From assembly GCF_000231115.1 (NCBI RefSeq), contig NW_006889842.1, forward strand, positions 1-64,000: a stretch of 64,000 nt of DNA. Reading direction: 5' to 3'. The stretch's first letter is position 1. The number at the start of each line of letters is the position of its first letter. The translations under genes were made by a program, and so were the position numbers. The stretch comes from Vittaforma corneae ATCC 50505. Its lineage: Eukaryota > Microsporidia > Nosematidae. Positions 45,348 to 54,592 of this stretch are shown piece after piece. Below the pieces are notes generated by a model. It searched no databases. It saw only the letters and a list, made by a program, of their open reading frames with translations, and was not told where the DNA came from.

Positions 45348-48300
45348 ATGCCAGAAAAGCTAAATGACCTGTCATTCAAACACAAGATTGGCAAGCTGTC
45401 TTTTCACATCCTATCCCCAGAGCAGATATCCCAGCTAAGTGTGGTCACTCTCGACAGCAAGACTCTTTACGACATCGAATCCAGGAAGCCATACTCTGGC
45501 GGGCCTTTGGATCTAAGATTGGGCGTGTCCACAAAATCTGGAATATGCAGTACTTGCAAAGAGAATATCCAGAATTGTGCTGGACATTTTGGGCAGATTC
45601 AGCTCATCCTTCCATGCTACCACATTGGATTTTTAAAGCAAACCCTCTCCATTCTGAACTGTATTTGCAAGACATGCGGTGCTTTACTTATTGGTTTTAG
45701 CAGAAAACTAAGCTATTCGTCCTCTTCTCAGAACATTGACGACAGTCGCAGCAATTCTATCAATTTTGATGCTGTCAAAAATGAATGTAGAAATATTAAG
45801 GTATGCCACAAGTGTAAATCCTCAAATGGAACTATAAAGAAGAACACTGGATTTAGAATATATCACGAAATTAAAAATAGCAAGGGTGAATCTACGCTTA
45901 TTGAAATCAATCCTCAGACTTGTCTGAATATATTTGGAATGATAGAGGAGGAAGACTATCCGTTCCTGAACTTAAAGGATGATCCTTGTAACCTGATTAT
46001 TCAAAATATCCTTGTTTCTCCTAGCTGTATTAGACCTAGTGTGGACATGCAGGATGAAGGATTCAACGAGGACGATTTAACTGTTAAGCTGAGTGAAATT
46101 ATTAACACCAATAAGCTACTTGAGGACAGTATACGAAAGGGCAACTCGTTGCCAATAATCAATGAGGATTGGGACTATCTCCAGTTGCAAGTAAATCTAC
46201 TAATAAACAGCGATTTGCCCTCTGTCAGTATGGTTAGCACTCCGATTCGAGGATTTGTTCAGAGATTAAAGGGTAAGACAGGAAGATTTAGATGTAATCT
46301 AAGTGGAAAGAGAGTTGATTTTAGCGGAAGAACTGTGATATCTCCGGATGCAAATCTAAGTGTCGAAGAAGTAGGAGTGCCTATGCATATTGCTAAGATT
46401 CTTACTGCACCTGAAAAGGTAACTTCATTTAACATAGCCTTTCTCACAAAGCTAGTTAATAACGGAGTGGATAAATGGCCTGGTGCTAATTTTATAATCA
46501 CAAAAGATGAGAAGGGCAAAGAATTCAAAAGGTTTTTGATGTATGGTAAGAATAAGGAGTTGAAGGTTGGTGATGTAGTCGAGAGGCATCTTCTGGACGG
46601 CGACATTCTACTTTTTAATAGACAGCCGTCTCTCCACCGCATGAGTATAATGGCACATAAAGCCAGAATACACCAGCACAGGACTCTGAGGTTTAACGAG
46701 TGTGTGTGTGCTCCATACAATGCAGATTTTGATGGAGATGAAATGAATATTCATTTCCCTCAAACATTTGAAGCAAGGGCAGAAGCCGAGGAGCTGATGG
46801 GGGTAAAGCAGAATATTTGTACTGCTAGAAACGGGGAGCCTCTTATTAGTTGCACTCAGGATTTTCTTACCGGGGTGTATCTTCTGACATCAAAAAATGC
46901 TTTTTTTACCCGTAAGGAATTTTCCCAGCTATGCTCATATGCTTCAGGTAAGAAGTTTCAAAGAATCGCTATTCATCCTGCAATCATCTTGCCAATAGAG
47001 CTTTTTACTGGCAAGCAAGTGTTTGAATTTCTTATTGAGTTTTCACTTTCGTTTGCTCCCAAGAGCTTTACCAGTATTTATCCATCACAGCCTAGTGTGA
47101 CACAAAGCAATATAAATGATATTCCAAGAAAGAATATAAATTTGAAAGCTAGAAATCGCAGCTTCAAGGACGAGGACGATCCTAACGACGGGTATGTCGA
47201 AATACTAAACAATCGATATATCTGTGGCCGTTTAGATAAGTCGATAATTGGCGGCGAGAACAGGAAAGGATCTTTGATATACCAACTACTGAAAGTATCT
47301 AAAGAATGTGCAGTGGTAGCTATGAATTCTATTTCTAGCCTCGCTTCACGATATCTTTCCGAAAAAGGATTTTCAATAGGCCTTGATGATGTATTTCCAA
47401 GCGAAATACTGATCAAAGAAAAGCAGTCTGTTATTGATAGGGTGTATAAAGAAGTAGATTCGTATATTAATGCTATTAAAAACCCGATTGATCTAGAAGG
47501 CAAGGTATTAGTTCTCAACCAGATTCGAGAAGAGTGTGGTAGCATTTGCTTAAAAGAATTGAAAAAGAGCAATAGCATAATAGTAATGCAAGAGTGTGGG
47601 AGTAAGGGATCCAAAATTAATGTTGGCCAAATGATTGCCTGCGTTGGCCAGCAAACAGTCTCCGACATGAGAATACCAGACGGCATGATTAATAGAACAC
47701 TACCGCACTTTTCAGCACACAGTCTATCATCTGAAAGTAAGGGGTTTGTGCTAAACAGCTTCTTTTCTGGTCTGACAAGTTATGAGTTTTTCTTCCATGC
47801 TGTTAGTGGGCGCGAAGGCCTGGTGGACACAGCTGTTAAGACAGCAGAAACAGGCTATATGCAGAGGAGACTGATGAAAGCATTGGAAGACTTGAGTGTA
47901 AAATATGACTATACTGTTAGAAATTCTGCTGAAGATTTAATTCAGTACCACTACGGAGAAGATAATGTCCAAACAGTGAAAGACGAGGGAGAAGAGTTTT
48001 TAGAATGGATTTACAGCGAAAGCATGTCTAACTTCAATTCTAAGTTCGCAAAATGCTCAGATGCAACCAGCTCAAGTGGTTATGCTGGCAGCAAACGCAA
48101 TGCTGGTGCTAGGAACAGTTGGCAAGACAACCATCATGAACATCATGCAAGAATCCCTGTTTATGTCGATCAAACAGGCTTTAAGGATTTTGCGGCCAAT
48201 GAAGATTCCGCTTTTTTAAATGGGCTTTCCAAGCCTAGAACCGTAACAACTCCTAACAGTAATTTATCCACAGGTTATAGACTGTCCAGCAGAGCCAATT

Positions 48301-49676
48301 CTCCTGAAGACCAACATATTGGCAGCATGGTCGATGGCCATTGCTTCAGCGATGTTGTCAGCTATGGATTTGTGGGGGAGTCCTTTGACATTTCCTCATA
48401 TATTGAATCTTACTATCGAAAGAACATCGTTGGGGATGATGTCTATTTCATTTCAGAATCTACTTCTCATTTCCTGGATAAGCTTATTGAAAATCCAGTG
48501 TCCCGTAGCCTTATAAACCCTAAATTTATCGAGGGTCTTGTAGGCTTTCTAAGGAAGAAAAAAAGCGAATCATTTTTCTACCTCGGGTTTTTCTACAGGT
48601 ATTTTCAAAACAGGCACTTTATCAAAGAGTTCTTCTCAATTTTAGCAACTAGAATGTGGAATAAAATTGTTGATCCAGGAACTGCTGTAGGGGCTATTGC
48701 TGGACAGAGCATTGGCGAACCGGGGACACAGATGACCCTCAAAACGTTCCACTTTACAGGAGTGGCAAGCATGAATGTTACTTTAGGAGTGCCAAGATTG
48801 AAGGAAATAATAAATGCAAGTGCCAATATTTCAACACCCATTATTAAGGCTAAACTAATGACCAAGGGACTTGAAAGTGCGAAGGTTGTCAAGGGACGTA
48901 TTGAAAAACTTTTATTTAAGGACATAGTTTATAAAATATCATATGCTACCACACCCGACAGAATATCTCTTAGCTTCTCTGTCGACCAGAACTTGGTGGA
49001 AAAATTAAGACTAGAAATTGGTATTGATCAAATAGGAGCTATTCTCAATGCAGCAATCAAGGGGTCGTCTGTTGAGGTGCAGAATGACACTATTACATAT
49101 TCCATCAAAAGAGTCAAGGAGAACAGCTATTTCCAGATTGAGAAAACAAGAAAGCAGCTTCTAAATACGAAAATCAGTGGGATTGAGGGTGTTAATAGAG
49201 TGATAGTCAACTGCTTAGATAAGTCTGTGGATGAATATGAGCTGCTAGTTGAAGGAAGATGTCTGGGGAAAGTCTTAAATGTGCCTGGAGTGGAGTCGCT
49301 TAGTACTACTAGCAACGATATTTTGGAGGTGGAGAAGACACTGGGAATAGAAGCAGCGAGATCACTGATTATGAAGGAAGTTGAATACACGATGGGAAAG
49401 TATGGAATAAAGGTAGACCATAGGCATACGATGCTGCTTGCGGACACCATGGCATTCAAAGGAGAGATACTGGGAATAACTAGGTTTGGAATAGGCAAGA
49501 TGAGGACGTCAACATTAATGCTTGCATCTTTTGAACAGACTGCAGACTATCTGTTCAATGCAGCTATTCGTGGCCTTGACGAGTACGTTAGGGGTGTCAG
49601 CGAATCGATTATTCTTGGAATACCCATTTCACTTGGAACAGGAGCAATGAAGCTTTACTGGAAAACCGAAACTTAA
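45348..49676 (+). CDS. RPC160: RNA polymerase III largest subunit (RPC160)
   Basis: A 1442-residue catalytic subunit of Pol III, which makes tRNA, 5S and U6. The clamp zinc site is CSTCKENIQNCAGHFG (about 67-82). LILPCYHIGFLKQTLSILN then CICKTCGALL and a second CHKC pair are typical of RPC160. The active site is PYNADFDGDEMNIHFPQ (about 458-474) with the Mg-binding Asp triad. The bridge and trigger regions include GREGLVDTAVKTAETGYMQR, and GTQMTLKTFHFTGVASMNVT is near 1125. At 1442 against 1460 residues in yeast it is hardly reduced. A CCCCCC run lies 15-20 bases upstream of the ATG. There is no C-terminal heptad repeat, so it is not Pol II. Confidence 0.95.
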   Translation: MPEKLNDLSFKHKIGKLSFHILSPEQISQLSVVTLDSKTLYDIESRKPYSGGPLDLRLGVSTKSGICSTCKENIQNCAGHFGQIQLILPCYHIGFLKQTLSILNCICKTCGALLIGFSRKLSYSSSSQNIDDSRSNSINFDAVKNECRNIKVCHKCKSSNGTIKKNTGFRIYHEIKNSKGESTLIEINPQTCLNIFGMIEEEDYPFLNLKDDPCNLIIQNILVSPSCIRPSVDMQDEGFNEDDLTVKLSEIINTNKLLEDSIRKGNSLPIINEDWDYLQLQVNLLINSDLPSVSMVSTPIRGFVQRLKGKTGRFRCNLSGKRVDFSGRTVISPDANLSVEEVGVPMHIAKILTAPEKVTSFNIAFLTKLVNNGVDKWPGANFIITKDEKGKEFKRFLMYGKNKELKVGDVVERHLLDGDILLFNRQPSLHRMSIMAHKARIHQHRTLRFNECVCAPYNADFDGDEMNIHFPQTFEARAEAEELMGVKQNICTARNGEPLISCTQDFLTGVYLLTSKNAFFTRKEFSQLCSYASGKKFQRIAIHPAIILPIELFTGKQVFEFLIEFSLSFAPKSFTSIYPSQPSVTQSNINDIPRKNINLKARNRSFKDEDDPNDGYVEILNNRYICGRLDKSIIGGENRKGSLIYQLLKVSKECAVVAMNSISSLASRYLSEKGFSIGLDDVFPSEILIKEKQSVIDRVYKEVDSYINAIKNPIDLEGKVLVLNQIREECGSICLKELKKSNSIIVMQECGSKGSKINVGQMIACVGQQTVSDMRIPDGMINRTLPHFSAHSLSSESKGFVLNSFFSGLTSYEFFFHAVSGREGLVDTAVKTAETGYMQRRLMKALEDLSVKYDYTVRNSAEDLIQYHYGEDNVQTVKDEGEEFLEWIYSESMSNFNSKFAKCSDATSSSGYAGSKRNAGARNSWQDNHHEHHARIPVYVDQTGFKDFAANEDSAFLNGLSKPRTVTTPNSNLSTGYRLSSRANSPEDQHIGSMVDGHCFSDVVSYGFVGESFDISSYIESYYRKNIVGDDVYFISESTSHFLDKLIENPVSRSLINPKFIEGLVGFLRKKKSESFFYLGFFYRYFQNRHFIKEFFSILATRMWNKIVDPGTAVGAIAGQSIGEPGTQMTLKTFHFTGVASMNVTLGVPRLKEIINASANISTPIIKAKLMTKGLESAKVVKGRIEKLLFKDIVYKISYATTPDRISLSFSVDQNLVEKLRLEIGIDQIGAILNAAIKGSSVEVQNDTITYSIKRVKENSYFQIEKTRKQLLNTKISGIEGVNRVIVNCLDKSVDEYELLVEGRCLGKVLNVPGVESLSTTSNDILEVEKTLGIEAARSLIMKEVEYTMGKYGIKVDHRHTMLLADTMAFKGEILGITRFGIGKMRTSTLMLASFEQTADYLFNAAIRGLDEYVRGVSESIILGIPISLGTGAMKLYWKTET

Positions 49677-49810
49677 TTTATTAAATACAGCTTAAATAAG
49701 GTCCGCTTAACTTAAAAATTATTGGCAATACATCTGCTATAAATAGCAACGAGGCCTTTTCAGCACCATTCACACGACAAAGCCGAGAAACACCTGGCAT
49801 TTTTCTTTGA

Positions 49811-50335
49811 TTAAAGAAATCTAATTATAAAATACACCACAACGAATATCATGAATGCAAATGACATGAATGTACTTGATTTGATCTTTCTTCCTGTCTT
49901 GTCGAGCGCTTGTAAACTTTTAGTGCTTTCCTGACTGCTTGCATTCATTTTTCCGCCTAGTTTTTCAATAATTTTTCTATCTGCTTGGAGACTATTTTTA
50001 AACTCATCGGCCATCTCTTTTAGCTTCCTTGAGTTTTTTAACAGTTCATCGCCAACCAACTCATCGCCACCTGCATTTTCTCTCTGCTTTCTACGCCGTT
50101 GTGGGCCCTCGCTTTCTACAAACACAACATTTGTGGAAAGAGACTGGATGGTCTTCAGAAAGGTGGCTCTGGTCTCAGAGTCTTCAATTCTAGAGGCCAT
50201 TAGTCTTAATGCGTGAATATTACTGTCGATTCTCATCTGAATTTCCTCTATCTCATCCTTTGAGCATGTTTTTATTTTGTTCATCAGATTAGTGGTTGTG
50301 TCTAGAATCCTTTTGAAGTCTTCATAGATGTACAT
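49811..50335 (-). CDS. Tail-anchored SNARE, Use1-like
   Basis: A 174-residue protein with N-terminal helices (YIYEDFKRILDTTTNLMNKI), a polar linker, a SNARE-type amphipathic helix (SRKLKEMADEFKNSLQADRK, then LGGKMNASSQESTKSLQALD) and a C-terminal anchor (FMSFAFMIFVVVYFIIRFL). Layout and zero-layer context suit Use1/Slt1, which serves Golgi-to-ER fusion. Sec20 and Bos1 remain possible. GTCCCTGCCC directly precedes the Met at 50335. The frame runs upstream to a GTG, which is ignored. Confidence 0.6.
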   Translation of the reverse strand: MYIYEDFKRILDTTTNLMNKIKTCSKDEIEEIQMRIDSNIHALRLMASRIEDSETRATFLKTIQSLSTNVVFVESEGPQRRRKQRENAGGDELVGDELLKNSRKLKEMADEFKNSLQADRKIIEKLGGKMNASSQESTKSLQALDKTGRKIKSSTFMSFAFMIFVVVYFIIRFL

Positions 50336-50510
50336 GGGCAGGGACGAAAATGAATAACAACAATAGATGCTGATGAGATAGATAATGGCAATAAGAAACA
50401 CTGCTTAATGAGCGTGTGAAAGTAATAGCAGTCTATTGAGTGCCAAAGCTAAACTATAAAATACATTTTTAGGCCAGATGCAAAATAAAAACCAAAATTT
50501 AATCTTAGAA

Positions 50511-52349
50511 CTAAATACCAGCCTCAACTAATCCAGGAATTACTGCAAGCTTTGGATTAAATTCTTCCATGTCGTTCTCATGGTCATAAATGGGTTCCTT
50601 AACTGCTGATTGATCGTTGGTTTCACCGTCTGTTGCGGTCGGCTTGATAGCTGATTCACTGTAAGTTTTTGCATCGACTACTTCAACATGTTCACCAGTT
50701 AATTGGCTTTGAAGATCTTGTTTAGGGGCAATGTGACTGCTGTCCTCCTCGTCTACTTGGGTAGATACTTTAGGTATCTCATAACTTGGTTGCTCAGGTA
50801 TAGACTTGGTATTGGATTTGCTACTGTTAGAATTGGACTGTTTTCCAACATTAATAACATACTGCGAAGCAGTGCCAGCCTTATGCAGGCCATGTTTATC
50901 AACAAATTGTTTCGACTTTGCATTTTCAATGATGCGTCTTTTACTGGTATCATTTGTAGCAATCTTGTTAGCTCTCTTTCTGAACCAGTTTGCTAACTTA
51001 GTGTTATAGCCTAAAAATATGGTAATGGAAATAGTAATTATGGCAACAGTTATAAAACCAGTTAAAATAAGCATAGTAACTAGGATATTGTTCAATATCA
51101 ATGAAATAAGACTGGATATCAGATTCTTAAGTGTCTGGAGTACTAGAGACAAGCACTTAAAGACGAAAGTAATGCATTCTTCAATAAGGCCCATAACGAG
51201 ACGAATGAAATGCAAGGCTAAATTGAAACCAATGGCCTTTAGAACAGCATTTTCATCAGCAACGGATTGAACGTAGCTAAAGCCAGCTTTGACTGAACTA
51301 TGCGTGTAGCCCACATAACTAACAACACTATTAACAAAATAGCTCACCAATTCAGCAATAAGCTGCTGAGTCTGTTGAGCCAGGTTCCGCGCATTCTCAT
51401 AAAGATTTGGAACATCTAAAAACACACCAGCAGTCATGTCTGATGATGGCTCCCTCACCATTGCCAATGATTCACCGCCGACATGAGACTGCAAATTGAC
51501 TAGATGTTTAAAGCCATCGGCACTATTTGGATTTGGGCAGACTTCAGATGCATGTAATAAAGAGGGAGCTGAAGATGAATTAGCCAGTATAGCAGTTTCG
51601 ATAGCATTGTTAGCAAAACTTTTTCCACCATTTTGACTTAAGTTATTGCTTTTAGGATTTAAATCAGAGATGACTGGATTGGACACTTCAGCAGGCTTAC
51701 TTGAAGATATCTGCATACTTGATGCATTCTCAATAGCAGAATATGAGCTTGTCTTTTCTTCAAGAATATCATTCACCACACTCACATTGGATTGATTGTT
51801 CAAGTCAGCAGAATCACTGGGTGCGGTAGGATCCATGCATATTTCATGCTCAAAACCCTTTGGTACCTGCTGACTATTTTCGCTTTCAACATGGGCATCA
51901 GATGAGGGGGAAGCTTCAGCCGACGAAGTACTAAAAGTGGGTGTGCTCGGATGAGGATTATCAGCTCCAATGGAGCTTTTTTCAAGCTGAATATGACCAT
52001 TGGCATCCAGACCAAAACGTTGATCCTCCAAATGGTCATCGAGTGTCTCCTGCACACTGCTTCCTTTATACAAACTGCTATCCGAATCCTCAGGAGTCGG
52101 ATAGTCGCTAGTAATAATTTTTTTGATATTATCAGACAGATCATTAAAGTGCTCTTTTCCATACACGTTATTTCCACGGTTCATCACATCATTGGCAAAT
52201 TCCTCAGAGGATGGAAAATGGCGCGAGCGGGACAAAAGCAAAAGCTCATGATCTGCACCTCCTATTCCAAATGCACTGGAATCACTGAAAAGGCATCTTG
52301 CCACTGCAAACCAACACTGCGTTAACTTTAGGCTGACAGTTTTCTTCAT
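50511..52349 (-). CDS. Large Ser/Asn-rich membrane protein of unknown function
   Basis: 612 residues, not recognised. The start (MKKTVSLKLTQCWFAVARC) may be a weak signal peptide. Residues 50-300 are Ser/Asn/Asp/Glu-rich and low in hydrophobics. Then comes an amphipathic helix (NARNLAQQTQQLIAELVSYF) and a strongly hydrophobic part with about three helices (around 375-460, for example NILVTMLILTGFITVAIITI). The C-terminal 150 residues are polar again (KQSNSNSSKSNTKS) and end in an acidic, Pro-containing tail. It could be a secretory-pathway or spore-membrane protein of microsporidia. AAAAAATTTTGCAGTGGGGTCC lies just before the ATG; the start codon at 52349 is preferred over a TTG at 52364. Confidence 0.6.
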   Translation of the reverse strand: MKKTVSLKLTQCWFAVARCLFSDSSAFGIGGADHELLLLSRSRHFPSSEEFANDVMNRGNNVYGKEHFNDLSDNIKKIITSDYPTPEDSDSSLYKGSSVQETLDDHLEDQRFGLDANGHIQLEKSSIGADNPHPSTPTFSTSSAEASPSSDAHVESENSQQVPKGFEHEICMDPTAPSDSADLNNQSNVSVVNDILEEKTSSYSAIENASSMQISSSKPAEVSNPVISDLNPKSNNLSQNGGKSFANNAIETAILANSSSAPSLLHASEVCPNPNSADGFKHLVNLQSHVGGESLAMVREPSSDMTAGVFLDVPNLYENARNLAQQTQQLIAELVSYFVNSVVSYVGYTHSSVKAGFSYVQSVADENAVLKAIGFNLALHFIRLVMGLIEECITFVFKCLSLVLQTLKNLISSLISLILNNILVTMLILTGFITVAIITISITIFLGYNTKLANWFRKRANKIATNDTSKRRIIENAKSKQFVDKHGLHKAGTASQYVINVGKQSNSNSSKSNTKSIPEQPSYEIPKVSTQVDEEDSSHIAPKQDLQSQLTGEHVEVVDAKTYSESAIKPTATDGETNDQSAVKEPIYDHENDMEEFNPKLAVIPGLVEAGI

Positions 52350-52763
52350 AGGACCCCACTGCAAAATTTTTTAAAAATGAAAGGAAGAAAAGTTCAAATA
52401 TTCTAGGATTTAGAATAAGCAAATATACTTAACAGAATTAACAGCAGCACTTTATATTGGTTTTTATAGCCAACAAATGAGGTGGCGAAAGCTCTTGCGG
52501 TCGAAAGCAAAATGAAAGAGTGTAGTCAAAACAGCCATGCCAATTTCAGTTGCCATTTATTTTGCAATTTATAGTTTGTAATAAATGTATAATTTTAGTA
52601 ACTAGCTTTAATATTAACTACTCTCAAATTAAAACTACCAAGCGCAATGGAAAGATCATTGATCTTAAAATATATCAAACTATAAACGAACATACCAAAT
52701 GTGACAGCATTAAGTGCCAGACAGCTATGTTTGAGGATACAGCAGTGTTTATTTAGTCTCATA
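52350..52763. other. Intergenic region
   Basis: Short overlapping frames occur on both strands, but none has a start signal or family features. It separates two minus-strand genes. No repeat or RNA motif was noticed. Confidence 0.4.
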
Positions 52764-54388
52764 TCATTCAAATACATCCCAAATATCCTCCTCTTCCTCA
52801 ATCTTCTCAGTAAGCTCTTTTATCCTCTTTTCATATGTCTGCTTTTGAATTTCAAACTCACTTCTCTGCGCATTGATTATGTTAACAAATCCCAATTTTA
52901 ATTTCTCCACGGAAAACAGGCCTTTTAACTTACCAGCTGACTCAACTAGTGTGTCTAATGCTTGTTTTACGCTGCTGAGTTTGCTGGAGATGTTGGAGAA
53001 CGACTCTTTCTGGTCCTTCTTAATATTTTCAAGGTGGCGCGATTTTGAAATAAGGCCTTTGACATATTCACCTTGATTGCCAATGTTGAAGCAGAGCTTT
53101 GACCTGCCACTTTCAATATTCTTTTGAAACACCCTAAAATCCTGCCGGAAAATAGCCATTTCGGCCTTGACGGTCTCAAAAAAGTGCTGGAAATACACCA
53201 GTTTTCGATTTTCTAGGCATATTCTTTCGATTTCGCCGAACAGACTTGAGTCTAAATACCTTTTTAGGGTATTCTCGGTAAATATCCTTAAATTTTCTAT
53301 TTCGGTCTTCAAGACATTCTTTTCATTTTCCAGCTTTATGAAATTTCTCCCACATTCCTTCAGTTCTCTTTCAAGAAGATCCCTTTCTGTTAACAGTTTC
53401 GAATGTGCACACTTTAGCTTTCCATTCTCACTAATTAGCTCATTGATTTCTTGTGTTTTGCCGTCCGAATCCTTCTTCATAATTTCTATGAAATTGTCCT
53501 TTTCCAGCTTATACGAGTCTAAGACTTCCTGTCTATTCTTTAATAGTTCGTTTTCGCTCATCAGCTTGAATATGGTTTCTCCTTTGCTTGTGGTGTCCTC
53601 AACCAGTTGATTAACTCTTTGAATAAGAGTCTCGTTAACCTTTTTTTGCTCTATAAGATCTGCTGCTGTCTTTTCATACTTACACTTAAAATTCAAATAT
53701 CACTCTTCAAAGCATAGAAGTAGTGTGGAATATTGTATAGAATATCCCGCAGTGCGTCCTCCTTTGTTTTTAACAGTTCAGAAACGTTGATATTTTCCTC
53801 ATGCTTTAGTCTTTCCTTTGGATCATTTTTGATATCAAAAATTTGATCGATTTTTGAGAAGTACGAGTTTTTGAGTTCTGCATTGCCACCTTCACATTTA
53901 TCACGGTTGTTTTTCATGTTCTGGTTGTCCAAATTGTTTTCCAGCGCATTATTGCCATCAAAATTGCTTTTTAATATATTATTGTCCAAGTGGCCTGATA
54001 TTGCTTTTTGGCCGTATAAGTGCTGGTTCCGTGGTATTTCAACAACTCTTGATCGTTCCGAACTCGATGTTAGAAGAAATTCAATGTCAGAATCCACACT
54101 TTCTCTATATTTTGTGCCATTACTGGGAACTTTTTCCGTCAAAAGCGATGGCTTACGTGTACTGTACAATCCAGATGGGCCAAGCACAATCTGATTTGTA
54201 TTTGAATTTCTTTCGAGAGGTACTCTCAGCGAAAATCCCTGGGGAGTGTTATAATAGTGCATATAGTCGGGAACAACCATCTGGCCTTTGGCTTTCTTAT
54301 GTTGGAGTGCTGTTGAATCATCAACCGTAGTGTTAGAAATGCTCTTCTTTCTGCCTTTGCCCTTTTGGCCATTTAAAGTAATTTTCAT
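52764..54388 (-). CDS. Coiled-coil protein, frameshifted
   Basis: Two minus-strand frames abut: 53693-54388 (231 codons) and 52764-53696 (310 codons, no ATG of its own). One more T in the short T-run (plus strand A's at 53695-53697) joins them into one 541-residue protein, reading ALKSDIL then NFKCKYEKTAADL. The N-terminal half is polar and basic (GQKGKGRKKSISNTTVDD, VVPDYMHYYNTPQGFSLRVP). The C-terminal half is a long coiled coil with few Pro or Gly (LISENGKLKCAHSKLLTERD, then LENEKNVLKTEIENLR), ending in an acidic IEEEEDIWDVFE. It could be a spindle-pole, kinetochore or Golgi-type protein; I cannot name it. The ATG at 54388 is first in frame. Confidence 0.6.
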
Positions 54389-54575
54389 TGTTTATGCAAA
54401 CTGCCTAATTAATAAAAGATTTGAATGTTTAATAAAATAAGCAATCATTTATTGGGATTGGTTGCATCGACAGTCAGTTGATGAATGGGAAACAAGAAAG
54501 TACGGATATAGGTACTGCACTCAATGGAGTATACCAAGCGCTATAAGCAACCGTCTTTTTACCCTTCATTTTTGT

Positions 54576-54589
54576 AAAATTTTTATCCC
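54576..54589 (+). promoter_or_regulatory. AAAATTTTT-ATCCC initiator before Pol I RPA135
   Basis: AAAATTTTTATCCC ends three bases before the ATG at 54593. It has the same layout as the ribosomal protein signals. Confidence 0.7.
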
Positions 54590-54592
54590 ACA

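Noticed and set aside
47078..47686. 202-codon minus-strand frame inside RPC160
   Set aside because: An antisense shadow of a well-conserved gene; no signals or family features.
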